From Chrysophaeum taylorii (taxonomy: Eukaryota > Sar > Pelagophyceae > Pelagomonadales > Pelagomonadaceae): a stretch of DNA of 64,000 nucleotides. Below, one piece after another: positions 41,401 through 51,397 of the stretch; positions within the stretch are counted from its first letter, which is position 1, and the number at the start of each line of letters is the position of its first letter. The stretch spans positions 1-64,000 of the forward strand of contig JAQMWT010000314.1 of assembly GCA_029834535.1 (NCBI GenBank), written 5' to 3'. Under the pieces are notes generated by a model, which saw nothing but the letters and a program-made list of their open reading frames with translations, was not told where the DNA came from and searched no databases. The position numbers and the translations under genes are program-made.

Positions 41401-42367
41401 CGGGATAAGGCACCGGATGACACGTCCACCGCTGCAGCATCTCAACCCACATCTACTCCTTCGACATTGTCATTCACCCGACAGTTCGATTTTGAGGTGT
41501 TAACTGCAAAAGTCGATATTCTCACTCAACGCATCGATGCTCTTCAGAGCTTAACCGAAAGGCAAGCTCACAAGATAACACAATTCTCTGCGGACAACAA
41601 CAAGGTGCATGCGGATCGTACTGCGGCACTTGCGCAAGTCAATTCGTTTGAAGACCGTCTCTTTCCGCTGACATCCAACATTAATATCCTGCTCGTCACG
41701 CTCTTCCAAGCCTCCGAGTTGTTAAGTCGCCTTTCCCTGTCTCTAGACGCTCACCATCAACATAATAGCCGCATCACTGACGACAATCTCCTGCAACTTC
41801 CGCAAGAACTGTGTGACACTCTTCAGAATCCTTCTCTACAACTAACTAACTAACTCTACAACCTGATGTGGAGTCTCTACAAGATCCCTTCGTCTCGCAA
41901 CAATTCCTTGAAAGTCGTCTAGACGAACTACAACTTGGAGATCTTATCCCCAAAGTTTTGGACCGCCTTCTCGCACTTACTTATCGATTGGCTCCTCAAC
42001 ACTGTTCAGCCAAGTATTGCACGCCAGCATCGACAAATGAGTTTCCAAGTGATGGCGATGACGTTCAAGCTCTCAACGACATTGACGAAATTAAATTGGA
42101 ACATCTTAAGGCCAAGCCTTCTTCTCTTCTCTCTCCAATGACAGCACTTATGCCGACGTCTTTGCCTTCAGGTTCACTTGTCAAGAGTTTAACAAGAGTT
42201 TCAAAGATGTAGCCCTTTGACTCAATCCAATTTCCCAAGAAAGTCACCTTTCAATCCCCACCTTAAAGATCACACACACACACATCACCATCATCCTCCC
42301 TCTGCTGCTTTCTCTTGGGCTATCAAGATCACCGTCCATGTCTGGTGTTCTTGATTTCTCGAGGGGG

Positions 42368-42485
42368 TGCTGAGAAATCTGCAGACTCCAGCTCTTATTC
42401 CGTCCGTTGAGAACGCGATCTCGCCCTTACTCTTTCTGCTTCCCCTTTCACCAAATCTATAGTCCTCTGATTTGTGCTCAAGCTC
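42368..42485 (+). repeat. Element B 3' LTR, left part
   Basis: Starts TGCTGAGAAATCTGCAGACT after the GAGGGGG tract and runs antiparallel to the element C LTR, with clear similarity (GAGAACGCGATC, ATAGTCCTCTGATTTG). It is cut at 42485 by the insertion of element C. Confidence 0.85.
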
Positions 42486-42801
42486 TGCAGAGCATTTAGC
42501 AAGCAGTGGTAAGTCACCTGAGAAACCATCCCGTCTCATCATGAACGTCTGGAAGTATTTAATTCGGGGAATGAAAAGGTATGTTCCCTATATCCTCAGA
42601 ACACGACAGGCGGCATCTAGAACTACACGAGAAAAGGTAAAGTGTATAGTGCTACATACCTCGGGACGCGCTAGACCATGATGATGAGCGTAAGCACAAA
42701 TCAGAGGACTATTTGATTGTGTAGAAAGGAAGAAGAAGGGTGAGGAAGAGATCACGTTCTCAACGGACGGATAAGGGTAAAAGGCAGCAGATTTCTCTGC
42801 A
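42486..42801 (-). repeat. Element C 3' LTR
   Basis: 316 bp. Differs from the 5' LTR only by GAATGAAAAG/GAATAAAAAG, ACGACAGGCGG/ATGACAGGCAG, TGAGGAAG/TAAGGAAG and TAAAAGG/TAAGAGG. Confidence 0.95.
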
Positions 42802-42808
42802 CCCCCTC
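42802..42808 (-). promoter_or_regulatory. Polypurine tract, element C
   Basis: GAGGGGG on the coding strand directly before the 3' LTR. Identical in A (11918-11924) and B (42361-42367). Expected primer for plus-strand DNA synthesis. Confidence 0.75.
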
Positions 42809-42959
42809 GAGATGTCTTAAGCGCAGGGTGCGACTATAGAACATCTCTTGAGAAAGATGATGATGAAGGAAAGAAAGAAAAAAAAAAAGGAGAATACAGT
42901 CTTGATGGTCGCAGAGGTCACATACGAAGCATCAAGAGTATAGCAGGGTGTCTTAGGGA

Positions 42960-44951
42960 TTAGGGCTTGGACTTGGTGGAGCTGAGAGTCGACTTGACGC
43001 TTTTGAACAGAGAATTGCGAAATACAGGTACGACAGACAGTGTGTTAAGGCTACCTGAGGTGGTGGATAGCGTTACTAGTTCGAGAGTATCGGTATCGTC
43101 TTCGTCAGCTTCTGCTGTCAGGTGGTGAACACCAATAGCAGAATGGTGTGGTACCATACGAAACGTGAGTGCAAGTAAAGCATTCAGTATGGATGGCACC
43201 AGCGAGTCAAGTTGTAGGGTGTCCAGTTGGTTTTCCAAGAAGTTGGACTCAGCGAACGGATCCGAGAAGATAGAAGAGTCTTCCGATTCACGTGCGAAGG
43301 GAATGCTTTGAATACACGAGAGCAACGTATCACGCAGATGATGGAGGTGATCGTCCGGGGAGGAATGGTTGGCGGCATATTGGTCATGAGCTGTAAGAGT
43401 TAAGCGAGACGGCAGCTCTGTGATCTTGTACAGTGTTATGAGCAACACGTGTGCATTGGCTGTAGGGGGAAAGAGCCGGTTCTCCAGGGAGTTAATTGAA
43501 GCAATGGCAGCCTGCAGATCTGTGAGCAGAGATAGATTCTCAGCGCTGAGGGTGTTGACCATGCGAATATGTAGGCGAAGAGTTTCCTGGATTTGCTCGA
43601 CTTGTTGATGCAAGGCATCGACATCATCAGGCGAGGCAGAAGGAGCAGGGTGTGTCGATGGCGAAGACATTTCCAGAGTAGGTTCTGATGTGGAGAGTGA
43701 GTAGTTTAACGACGTTTCGGTCAACACATGCTGTGCAAGTAGGGGGTATTTCGCGTTTAGAAAGTGCAGAAAGTCTTGATGTTCTGCCGGAGTATAGGTG
43801 GGGCCGAACATTACATCCAGGAGTGATGGCGGCTTTGTATCATCTGAGGATGATACGTAGTCGTCAAGATGTTGTGCCCACGATTGGGCAACAGTATTAA
43901 TCACATGGTGGTATTTGGAGGGCTTGAACGTAGCCTGAGCTTTACGAGCCTGTGTTCGAACGAGAGTTACAAGAAAGTTAAGATGCTCAAGGTGCATCTG
44001 AGTAATAAGCCGAAGATCCAGTGCGAATGGCAGTTGAGTGGTGGAGTCTGTGGCTGCATCGGTTACCGATAAGACTAAATGAGCAAGTGACGGATGTTGC
44101 GTTAGATGCTAGTCAAGAGAGTATGTAGCTCCTTTGGCAAATGATAGGTGCGTATGATGGTTGCGCGTATATGACCAGCTGAGCACCCATCACAGGAGGA
44201 TTAGAAGGAAGTAGCATTGCGGGCACATACGATAGGTTGTATAGGCACCTGATCGGTGTTGTGACGAGCGCAGCAAATGTTTATGGTGATAGTTGAAATG
44301 GGGATTTGACCATTCTTCTTATGGTCGTCTGTGTTGAGGTGACTCAGCACTTCAGTGGGGAGTTCACGAGGTGCTTGTGACTTCGAATTATATGTGGTCG
44401 AGGCAAGGAAGGTAGGTTGTCCCAAATTGTTGAGGCATTGCGTACAGTAGGATGACAGAATGAAACGTTCACGTTTGGGGCCTCTGTAGCAGCAAATAGA
44501 AGCAATAGCAGGAGCAGCTTCCCAAAAATGTAGTAATGGGTAGGCGCATGGATATGAATGTTGTTAGTTTCACTAACAGTGAAAAGTCAGTAGACTGATG
44601 GATCGAGTTGAGTGCCGTAGAGATTTCCGCTCGCATAAAAGAAGAGAGAAAGGGAGTGGCAGGGATACGGAAGTTATCAGAGAGAGAGATTCCTCGTTCT
44701 AACAGGGGAAAATGCATGTTGGGGCCATCCTGGAGTGTTAGGGATTGACGTAAGGAATGTTCAGCTGGTGTTGGTGAGACAGCAGCAGCCTGGGAGGTAG
44801 CAGGAGTAACAGTGGTCATGGGTTGTCGCTTTTGCGACAACTTGGGAGAAGGCTCGGCCGTGGAAAGCGAGCGTGGAATTGTCCTTCGAACGACTGGAGA
44901 GATGCCACGGCCACGGCCACGGGAGTGCCAAGAAAAAGACATGAGCGACAC
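42960..44951 (-). pseudogene. Element C post-RNase H ORF
   Basis: 44951-44469 starts MSLMSFSWHSRGRGRGISP. 44425-44201 carries CCARHNTDQVPIQPIVCARN. 43997-42960 is one 345-codon frame with HLEHLNFLVTLVRTQARKAQ, LTETSLNYSLST and a coiled coil (VEQIQETLRLHIRMVNTLSA). Frame breaks near 44470 and 44150. Its position after RNase H is where env-like genes sit in some Copia elements, but I see no signal peptide or membrane helix. Confidence 0.65.
43701..43723 (-). other. SLNY motif, element C site 4
   Basis: Coding strand TTGACCGAAACGTCGTTAAA encodes LTETSLNY, in frame inside the 345-codon ORF. Confidence 0.88.
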
Positions 44952-45008
44952 TCACACGACACGTACAAAAAAATGTGGCAAAAGAAGGTAGGGCCAGGGC
45001 TAGTTTGC

Positions 45009-45031
45009 TAGTTTAACGACGTTGCGGTCAC
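45009..45031 (-). other. SLNY motif, element C site 3
   Basis: Coding strand GTGACCGCAACGTCGTTAAA, VTATSLN, followed by an 8 bp duplication GCAAACTA that replaces the Tyr by a stop. Upstream, a TGG codon of element A (LQDWRY) is TGA here. Confidence 0.85.
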
Positions 45032-45046
45032 TAGGGTTAGGCATCT

Positions 45047-47668
45047 TCAATCCTGTAAAGGATTGTCGTCAGAGGCATGATGCATACCGAGTAGAGAGCG
45101 AAAGGTGGAGAACTCAGCAGCAAGTGGCTTTGTAAAACCATCCGCCACGTTTAGCTTGCCGGGAACATGATGGACTCGTATTTTCTGTAGCGAGATGTAC
45201 TCACGGATTTTAAACCATCTGGTCGACAGTGCCTTGGATCGAGAGGACCCATCTGGGTTATTAGAGGTGTGAACAGCGGCAGCATTGTCAGACAAGAGAG
45301 GTAGGCTTCTGATGAAGCGCATATCTTCAGCAATTGGGTTGTCATTGTCATCGAAGTCAACAGGGTCAGCGGTGTTCTCACCATTAGCATTGTTGACGTA
45401 GAAGGTGGGGTTGACGACAAAGGAGAGTTCCAACAGCAGCTTGCGTAGCCAAACAGCTTCATCAGCACAAATACTGAGGGCAATCAACTCAGCTTCGTGA
45501 GTTGAGCAGGAGACAATCGGTTGAAGTTTGCTTTTCCAACCAATAAGGCAGTTGAAAAGATAGAAGACAAACCCGGTGGTAGATTTCCTATCTTCCTGTG
45601 CTAAGGAAGGGGCGTTGTCAGCGTCAACCATGGCAACTAAGGGATCAAACTGTCCAGTAGATACATCCTGCGGTTGGTAGTCGACCACAGTGGATAGATC
45701 AATTCGATTAGCGGAGACAGTGCGAAGGTGAGCTTCAATGGCATTACCTTTAGGATGGAACCAGAGGCGAAGTGAGCGGTTTTCCGGCTTCTTGAGGTAG
45801 CGAAGCAAATGCTCTAGCATTTGGACGTGAACATACGTGGGTGCATGCATACCACGCGAACATCTGCCCAAGGCTTGCGAGAAGTCAGGTCTGCAGGCAA
45901 CTTGCATGAACACCAGCTTGCCAAGGAGGGTGGCAAAGTGCGAATTGATGTACAACTCTGTTTCAGAGCTGGGAGTGCCATCTTTATACTTGAAGGACGA
46001 TGACATAGGATATTTAAGCGGGGTCAGTTGCTGCAAGACTGGGTGATCAGCGAAGAGTTCATCCAGCTTGGCTTGCACATCCAGAGAAATGGAACCGTCA
46101 GATGTGCGACACACACGCATGCCTAGGAGGGTATGGACAGGTTCAAACTGCTCTACAGCATACCGTTTGTGGAGGGCATCCTGTAACTCAGTACGAAGAG
46201 GGTCGTCATTGGACACAATAACAATGTCGTCTACAGACAGACTGCATACGACGAACTTAGCATGTGCGGATACTCGAGCATATAGGCAAGAGTCCGAATG
46301 CAGGCGTTTGTAGCCAAGGCTACGGAAGAAGCCGTCTATCTCTTTGTTCCAAAGAGATGGTGATTGCCGAAGTCCATAAAGTGACTTCAGCAGTTTCGGT
46401 AGACGTCGGCCCTTGTACTTAGCGTCATCGGGGTCGATAAGCTTGATGCCGTCTGGTAACTGAACATAGACGTTGGCATCAATGTCAGACTGAACGAAGG
46501 CGTTCGGGACGTCTGCATGGTAGACAGGCAATTGCTTGTATGCTGCAATAGCTAGTAGTACCCGGATTGCGGTCATGGTGGCCATGGGGCTGAAGGTGCC
46601 AAAGAAATCGGCGCCAAGAGATGCTAGGAAGCCACGTAGCACGAGGCGAGCCTTGTGCTTAACGTATTTGCCTGCAGAGTCTGTTTTAATCTTCAGCACC
46701 ATCTTGCTGTCAATAGGACGAGAGACACCGTCGGGTAAGGAAAGTTTGAAGCAGCCAAAGCGGATAATGTCGTGGAGTTCCTTGGCGATGGCCTTGAGGT
46801 AGGCGTGCCTGTTTTCAGGCGACAAACCGTGGAGGCACTTGAGTTTATATTCGTCAATGGAAACGTCCGCTTCTTGGACCTTATATTCGTCAGGACCAAC
46901 AATGGCTGGTGAATTATAGTTTAGCGACGTTGCGGTCGAGGCAGTGTGCGCAACTTCGGGATAAGCGGAAACAGCGTCAGTAGGAGTAGGAGAAGCAGAT
47001 TCCAGTTGAATATGGATAGTAGGGTCGGTGTGTAAGACCTGGGTGATAAACTCTGTAGAGACCAGAAGGTATTCCTCCAAGTCAGCCAGAGATGCAGAAG
47101 TAGCGCCAAACTCGGAGGAGTTGTGATCAATAAAGCTGGTCGGCGCCAGGTACGTAAGTGCATATTGTAAGGAAGAAGTGCCAAAGGCAGCAGCGTGTTC
47201 AGTGAACGCAGATAAAAGGGGCTGAGGAATGGGGCACGCAGGTGAACCATCAGCAGTTAAAAAGGTTGCAGCTGGGATGCTGGATGCGCACTTGGCGTGG
47301 GCGAAGTAACCATCGACGTGCGGGTAGCGGGCAAGTAAGTCAGTGCGCAACGGGAGAAGAAGACGAGCTAACAACGCATGTTCCCCCTCTGAGCAGATAG
47401 CAGACCAGAGGATACCACCATTGAGATGAAGGGCGGAGAGGGCGGGAGACTTGAACGTAAGAAAGTGGTGGCGAAGATCCCAGCGGAAATCGGCGAGTTT
47501 GCCACCAGCGGCTTTGTAAGCACCAATAGTAGACGCTTGTAGCCGGGCTTGGATAGTTTTCATAGAAGTGGCCTTGCGGGTGTTGGGCTGTTTGGAACCT
47601 GGGACAAGAATGAGGTCATCTTGTGCAAAAAGGTCTTTGTAAGAAGGAAGCAAGGGCGGCGGTGACAT
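45047..47668 (-). CDS. Element C RT and RNase H
   Basis: 873 codons. Residues 1-240: linker with MKTIQARLQASTIGAYKAAG. SLNY site 2 near 250. RT from about 285: PIDSKMVLKIKTDSAGKYVK, VYHADVPNAFVQ (about 380), LSVDDIVIVSND catalytic motif (about 481). RNase H: VAMVDADN (about 676), STHEAELIAL (722), LSDNAAAVHTS (796), VADGFTKPL (842). All catalytic acidic residues seem intact. Ends at a premature TGA compared with A. The 5' end overlaps the integrase frame by about 100 bp, a frameshift site near 47700. Confidence 0.92.
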   Translation of the reverse strand: MSPPPLLPSYKDLFAQDDLILVPGSKQPNTRKATSMKTIQARLQASTIGAYKAAGGKLADFRWDLRHHFLTFKSPALSALHLNGGILWSAICSEGEHALLARLLLPLRTDLLARYPHVDGYFAHAKCASSIPAATFLTADGSPACPIPQPLLSAFTEHAAAFGTSSLQYALTYLAPTSFIDHNSSEFGATSASLADLEEYLLVSTEFITQVLHTDPTIHIQLESASPTPTDAVSAYPEVAHTASTATSLNYNSPAIVGPDEYKVQEADVSIDEYKLKCLHGLSPENRHAYLKAIAKELHDIIRFGCFKLSLPDGVSRPIDSKMVLKIKTDSAGKYVKHKARLVLRGFLASLGADFFGTFSPMATMTAIRVLLAIAAYKQLPVYHADVPNAFVQSDIDANVYVQLPDGIKLIDPDDAKYKGRRLPKLLKSLYGLRQSPSLWNKEIDGFFRSLGYKRLHSDSCLYARVSAHAKFVVCSLSVDDIVIVSNDDPLRTELQDALHKRYAVEQFEPVHTLLGMRVCRTSDGSISLDVQAKLDELFADHPVLQQLTPLKYPMSSSFKYKDGTPSSETELYINSHFATLLGKLVFMQVACRPDFSQALGRCSRGMHAPTYVHVQMLEHLLRYLKKPENRSLRLWFHPKGNAIEAHLRTVSANRIDLSTVVDYQPQDVSTGQFDPLVAMVDADNAPSLAQEDRKSTTGFVFYLFNCLIGWKSKLQPIVSCSTHEAELIALSICADEAVWLRKLLLELSFVVNPTFYVNNANGENTADPVDFDDNDNPIAEDMRFIRSLPLLSDNAAAVHTSNNPDGSSRSKALSTRWFKIREYISLQKIRVHHVPGKLNVADGFTKPLAAEFSTFRSLLGMHHASDDNPLQD
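46916..46938 (-). other. SLNY motif, element C site 2
   Basis: Coding strand TCGACCGCAACGTCGCTAAA encodes STATSLNYNSP, in frame between the linker and RT. Confidence 0.88.
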
Positions 47669-49548
47669 AGAGCCAGAATCGTCGGCGAGAGTGTTAGAAG
47701 AGGGAGAAGAGGCAGGAGCAGGGGACGAAGAAGGAGCTGAAGGAGGTGGGGAGTGCCCCTCTGAGGATGAGGAGTCCGTGTCCCCCTCTGAATGACATGG
47801 TCTTGGATAGCGGCGTGGGGTGTGAGCGAGAAAGGCGCGGGAGGAGCGTGAGGCGGAGGAGCAAGTTCAGGATCAGGAGTAGGATGCTGAAGCATGTAGA
47901 GGAATTGCAGCTTGGACGAAACACGAATTTGTCCGTTTTCAGGGTTGAGGACGACGTCAGCGAGATGGTCGACGCGTGGGGAGACGAGCGGGTTTTGCGC
48001 GTTGGCGCAACAGAGATATAAATATTTGCGGCGGCACGGTTCCCACTTGTGGTGTTCATGGGGCTCCAATAGAAGGTAACATTCAGCGCCAAAAATCTTG
48101 AGCATGTCATGTTGGGGAGTGTTGAGTTGGTTGTAGAGTAGCTGTTGCGGACTCAGGATAGCATGATGAATGCGCTCGAGCGTGGCGTTCGGGAGAAGGT
48201 TGTAGCTTTGAACGGTGTGTATCACCGCCCACGGAAACATGATGGCTGGTTCCACGATCTTGGCGCCACGATAGTGAGCATTAAGGAGAGAACGAAGGCG
48301 AGTTGAGGAGGCGGAGGCGATGAAACCGATGGCGGACTCAACTTCAAAGTTAAAGTGGTGCATGTACGGCGGGAAGGCGATGAGTTGAATGCCCTTATCG
48401 ACGCGGTACGGGGAGGTAATGTGCTGGCTAAAGTAGGGCTTGAAGGCATCGGAGTAGAGGGTGCGCATGTGCACGTTGAGTTGTGTACGACAAAAGTCAT
48501 ACACAAAATCCAGAGCTTGAGTGAACTCCGTGGCGTTGGTGGTGCGTGTAAAGTACACCAAGAGAAATTTCGAAATGAGTTCCTTGAAGACGATGATATG
48601 TGTGAAGCCTCCCCATTCGGATGGGATGGTCACATAGCCGCCGTCGCACGCCCAGACTTCGCCGGCTTTGTGAGTTTGCTCAAAAGAAGGCTTGGTCGCA
48701 TTGAAATGCTTGTGCGGGTGGCGCTTGTTGTGTGCGATGCAGTCGGTGCATAAGTCGCGATATGGTATGTCAGAAGCAGAGAATCCAGGGCGAGCAAGTA
48801 CGTTGGGGGCCTTGGCAGCGACGTTGTCGGGGCAGTGATGCACCCGGTGGAAGCGATTGGCACGTTCTTTGGCATTGAGATATTCGGTGGATCCGTGTGC
48901 GAGGGACTTACGAGGAATGGGATGAGCGGGAATATGCCGTTTGCGCCGAACATCGAACTTGAGTTCGGTGTCTAAGGCAGGGGAAGGCGGTGCGTCGTCA
49001 TCCTGGTGCGCAGCAGGGTCACTTGGAGGTGCATCCTCATCATCACGAGTAACGAGAGTATCTTCGTAGGACGAAGATATATAGTTTAACGACATTTCGG
49101 TCAAGCAGTTGCTGGAAATAGACATCATAAAAGCTTGTGCCAAAGACAAGGTATCTGTGCTGCACGTGGTGGAAGCTTGATCAACGGTCATGAAATTGGA
49201 TACATAGGATTTCTTCGTCACGGCAGCAGTATGTTGGAAGGTAGGGTCCAACATAAGGGATTTAATATCGGCAACGAGGAGCGAAAGGTGCTTGTACAGA
49301 GTGCTGTACGTACCGGCAGGCAGAGCATTGCTGAGCATGTCACAGCAAAGGTCATGGCGTAGAGACAAGAGGAAGGATTCCTGTTGTTTGGTGTGGTTGT
49401 TAGCACGAATCAACTCCGGTCGAGTGGGGTAGCGTAATTTCCCGTTGCGAGGGTCGAGTAAAATAATATTGGCGTACCCTCGGACGGTGGGCAATGGAGC
49501 ATGCATGCATGGAGTGGATTTTAGAGCCGAGTTTGCGGTCACTTCCAC
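47560..49548 (-). CDS. Element C integrase
   Basis: 662 codons. VRGYANIILLDPRNGKLRYP (GAG-pre-integrase-like) at about 25-45; SLNY site 1 near 150. Zinc site with NRFHRVHH and LCTDC (about 262). Catalytic triad: WACDGGYV (about 298), LYSDAFKPYF (366) and NFEVESAIGF (401). C-terminal region with LKIFGAECYLLLEPHEHH, then a Pro-rich tail. A 4 bp ATGC gain at 49500-49512 shifts the frame relative to the upstream linker (B has no gain). Confidence 0.88.
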   Translation of the reverse strand: MEVTANSALKSTPCMHAPLPTVRGYANIILLDPRNGKLRYPTRPELIRANNHTKQQESFLLSLRHDLCCDMLSNALPAGTYSTLYKHLSLLVADIKSLMLDPTFQHTAAVTKKSYVSNFMTVDQASTTCSTDTLSLAQAFMMSISSNCLTEMSLNYISSSYEDTLVTRDDEDAPPSDPAAHQDDDAPPSPALDTELKFDVRRKRHIPAHPIPRKSLAHGSTEYLNAKERANRFHRVHHCPDNVAAKAPNVLARPGFSASDIPYRDLCTDCIAHNKRHPHKHFNATKPSFEQTHKAGEVWACDGGYVTIPSEWGGFTHIIVFKELISKFLLVYFTRTTNATEFTQALDFVYDFCRTQLNVHMRTLYSDAFKPYFSQHITSPYRVDKGIQLIAFPPYMHHFNFEVESAIGFIASASSTRLRSLLNAHYRGAKIVEPAIMFPWAVIHTVQSYNLLPNATLERIHHAILSPQQLLYNQLNTPQHDMLKIFGAECYLLLEPHEHHKWEPCRRKYLYLCCANAQNPLVSPRVDHLADVVLNPENGQIRVSSKLQFLYMLQHPTPDPELAPPPHAPPAPFSLTPHAAIQDHVIQRGTRTPHPQRGTPHLLQLLLRPLLLPLLPLLTLSPTILALCHRRPCFLLTKTFLHKMTSFLSQVPNSPTPARPLL
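49081..49104 (-). other. SLNY motif, element C site 1
   Basis: Coding strand TTGACCGAAATGTCGTTAAA encodes LTEMSLNYIS, in frame, N-terminal to the integrase core and followed by an acidic stretch. Confidence 0.88.
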
Positions 49549-51397
49549 GAAGGTACCCTATATAGCGACTATGAGATAAGTGGTGATCTTCCAGAGCAAA
49601 ATGAGAATCCTTGTAGTCGAAAGAGTTGGCGGTGGCCTTGTAGGTAAGGCAGCCAGGCATCACAAGAGAGCATCTGGACAAGAGCTTTTGTATGGCGGTG
49701 CCATAGGTGGCAGCGGAGCCAACTTGGGGAAGGGCTTGGACTATCCACAAGTAACCCATAAACGGCTCCAAATATATGGACCTGTCGCGGTCGCGGGGAA
49801 TGTCGGAAGCAGTGAACGTATACGTGCTTCCAAACGCGTCAATAGAAGCATGATATTTGGTGGTGGCGTTCTCTATGGTGAGGTTGCCGTCAGAGTGGTG
49901 GCCACCAGTTAAGAAGTGGGAGTTGTGTGATGTTGATGAGGTTGTAAGTAGTAACCTGTGTGACGGTTGGTTAGTTTCGAAAACGGTTATGTAATAAGAC
50001 ACAGGAGTGGGTGAGTTAGTGTGTAAGCTGGCAAACAAGTTATAGAGGATTGTAAAAACCTTGACATGTATAGGGTAGGTTGCATTGGGTAGTGGCTCCA
50101 TAGAGGAGCGTTTAAAGCACAGCTGATGATAAGTACACTCGGATTGAACAGAGTGAGTACGTTGCTCGTGAGCCTGTTGTGAGTGAAGGCGAAGCAGTAA
50201 CATATTGAGGGATTCAAGGTCAGCCATAGTAAGCTGAACAGAACCTGTGCGAGAGTAAGGTGCAAACGTTTTAGGAACGGGGATATATGGAGGATCGGGG
50301 AACACCCGGATCCAGTCTTTGGATACGTGTTTAGGTAGCCAAAGGCGCTTGGGAATAGCTTGTAGATCATCCACGATCTTTAGGAAGGGGCGTGGATGGA
50401 GGATAGGCCACGACAATATTTTAATTGGTCCAGTAGAATGCCTGCTTGCGATGCATATCCATCTTTCTCTAGATTGTCGCCACAGAGGTAGGTCGGGAAC
50501 CTATCAACAACATCGACACAGTAATCAAGCGTTGCATGAATAAGATTGGCCACTGTGATGTGGTCTTGGTGACAGTACTTATGTGGAGGCGTCATCTCCG
50601 CCAGTAGTACCAAGGGCTGGAGTAACTTGATGACAGACAACATGCTGTCGAAAAGAGAATCGTCCAGCAGGCTGTGTAAGTCTTCTGTCTTATGCTGTTT
50701 TAGTAAATTCCTGTTCGTGCAGGGAGGAGTGATCTCAATTATATCACAATAGAATGTGCGCCTTTCCTCTGGTGAGATTAGGTGAAGATGGTTAATAAAG
50801 GCGGGGAGAGATTCAAATAATAATACAGTAGGGAGACGGTGGCGTAACATACCAACAAGCGTATCATCAGACTCAACAACAACTTTTACATTGATATTTA
50901 AGCCTGAGTCATTAGTGGCTTGAGACAGGAACGCCGGAGTTGACAAACCAGAACAAAGTAACATGACAGAGGGTTTGCGGAGATTGGACTCTTGTGAGAG
51001 AAACACTGGGCGTGAAAGTAGTCAGGTTAATGGCTGCGTATTTTGCTGAACAAACTTGTTCTGTTTGCGAAGATTGAGAACCAAAGGGCGAATCCACGGG
51101 CGATCTGGTAAAACTCTTTGGAGTAGGTAGTTGTAGTATGCCAGTAGATCCCTGTTTTCATGGTATCGCTTGAGGGGAAATGCGAGGGAACGAAGTTCGA
51201 GTTGCTTGTCGCGAGCGATGTTGTAAGTGAGACAAGGGAGAGCAGGTAAATTAGCTGCTATGTAGTGTATGGGAATATGTACATCTTTGTCTATGCGGCT
51301 CGTGACAGCGCTGAGCTTTGGGTCAGCTCGATCATTGAACACAGTGGTCAGGTTCGTCTGGTTCCACTCGAGCATGCTCAGGATAGCGAGATGTCGG
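49549..51397 (-). pseudogene. Element C protease-integrase linker, unknown
   Basis: Three frames (51483-51022, 51006-50380, 50416-49400) make up about 600 residues with conserved blocks shared with B: ELRSLAFPLKRYHENRD, VMLLCSGLSTPAFLSQ, TPVSYYITVFETNQPS, SIYLEPFMGYLWIVQALPQV. No known domain is visible. It is far longer than the Copia protease-integrase spacer. Frame breaks near 51015 and 50400. Confidence 0.65.

Larger units (their letters stand above)
39756..42212 (+). pseudogene. Element B post-RNase H ORF (interrupted by L3)
   Basis: Pieces: 39756-40283 (HTPDLN, NETFRVPVTQLLTTIADMEL), 40365-40649 with CCGCHNTDHVKVSVRVQARN (Cys cluster), and 40915-41853 with LTLLHLEHLSSLVTIARAQA, ATEMSLNN and a coiled coil FEVLTAKVDILTQRIDALQS. 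Order and spacing equal elements A and C, so the ORF is a fixed part of the family. Confidence 0.7.

Noticed and set aside
44930-45000. A GTGAGT sequence at the stop between RNase H and the 3' ORF in A and C, considered as a splice donor
   Set aside because: It lies just before the ATG of the 3' ORF, no matching acceptor was evident, and element B lacks a clear counterpart.
49135-49912. Plus-strand frames inside element C (75 and 110 codons)
   Set aside because: Antisense to the integrase/linker codons and not conserved in B.
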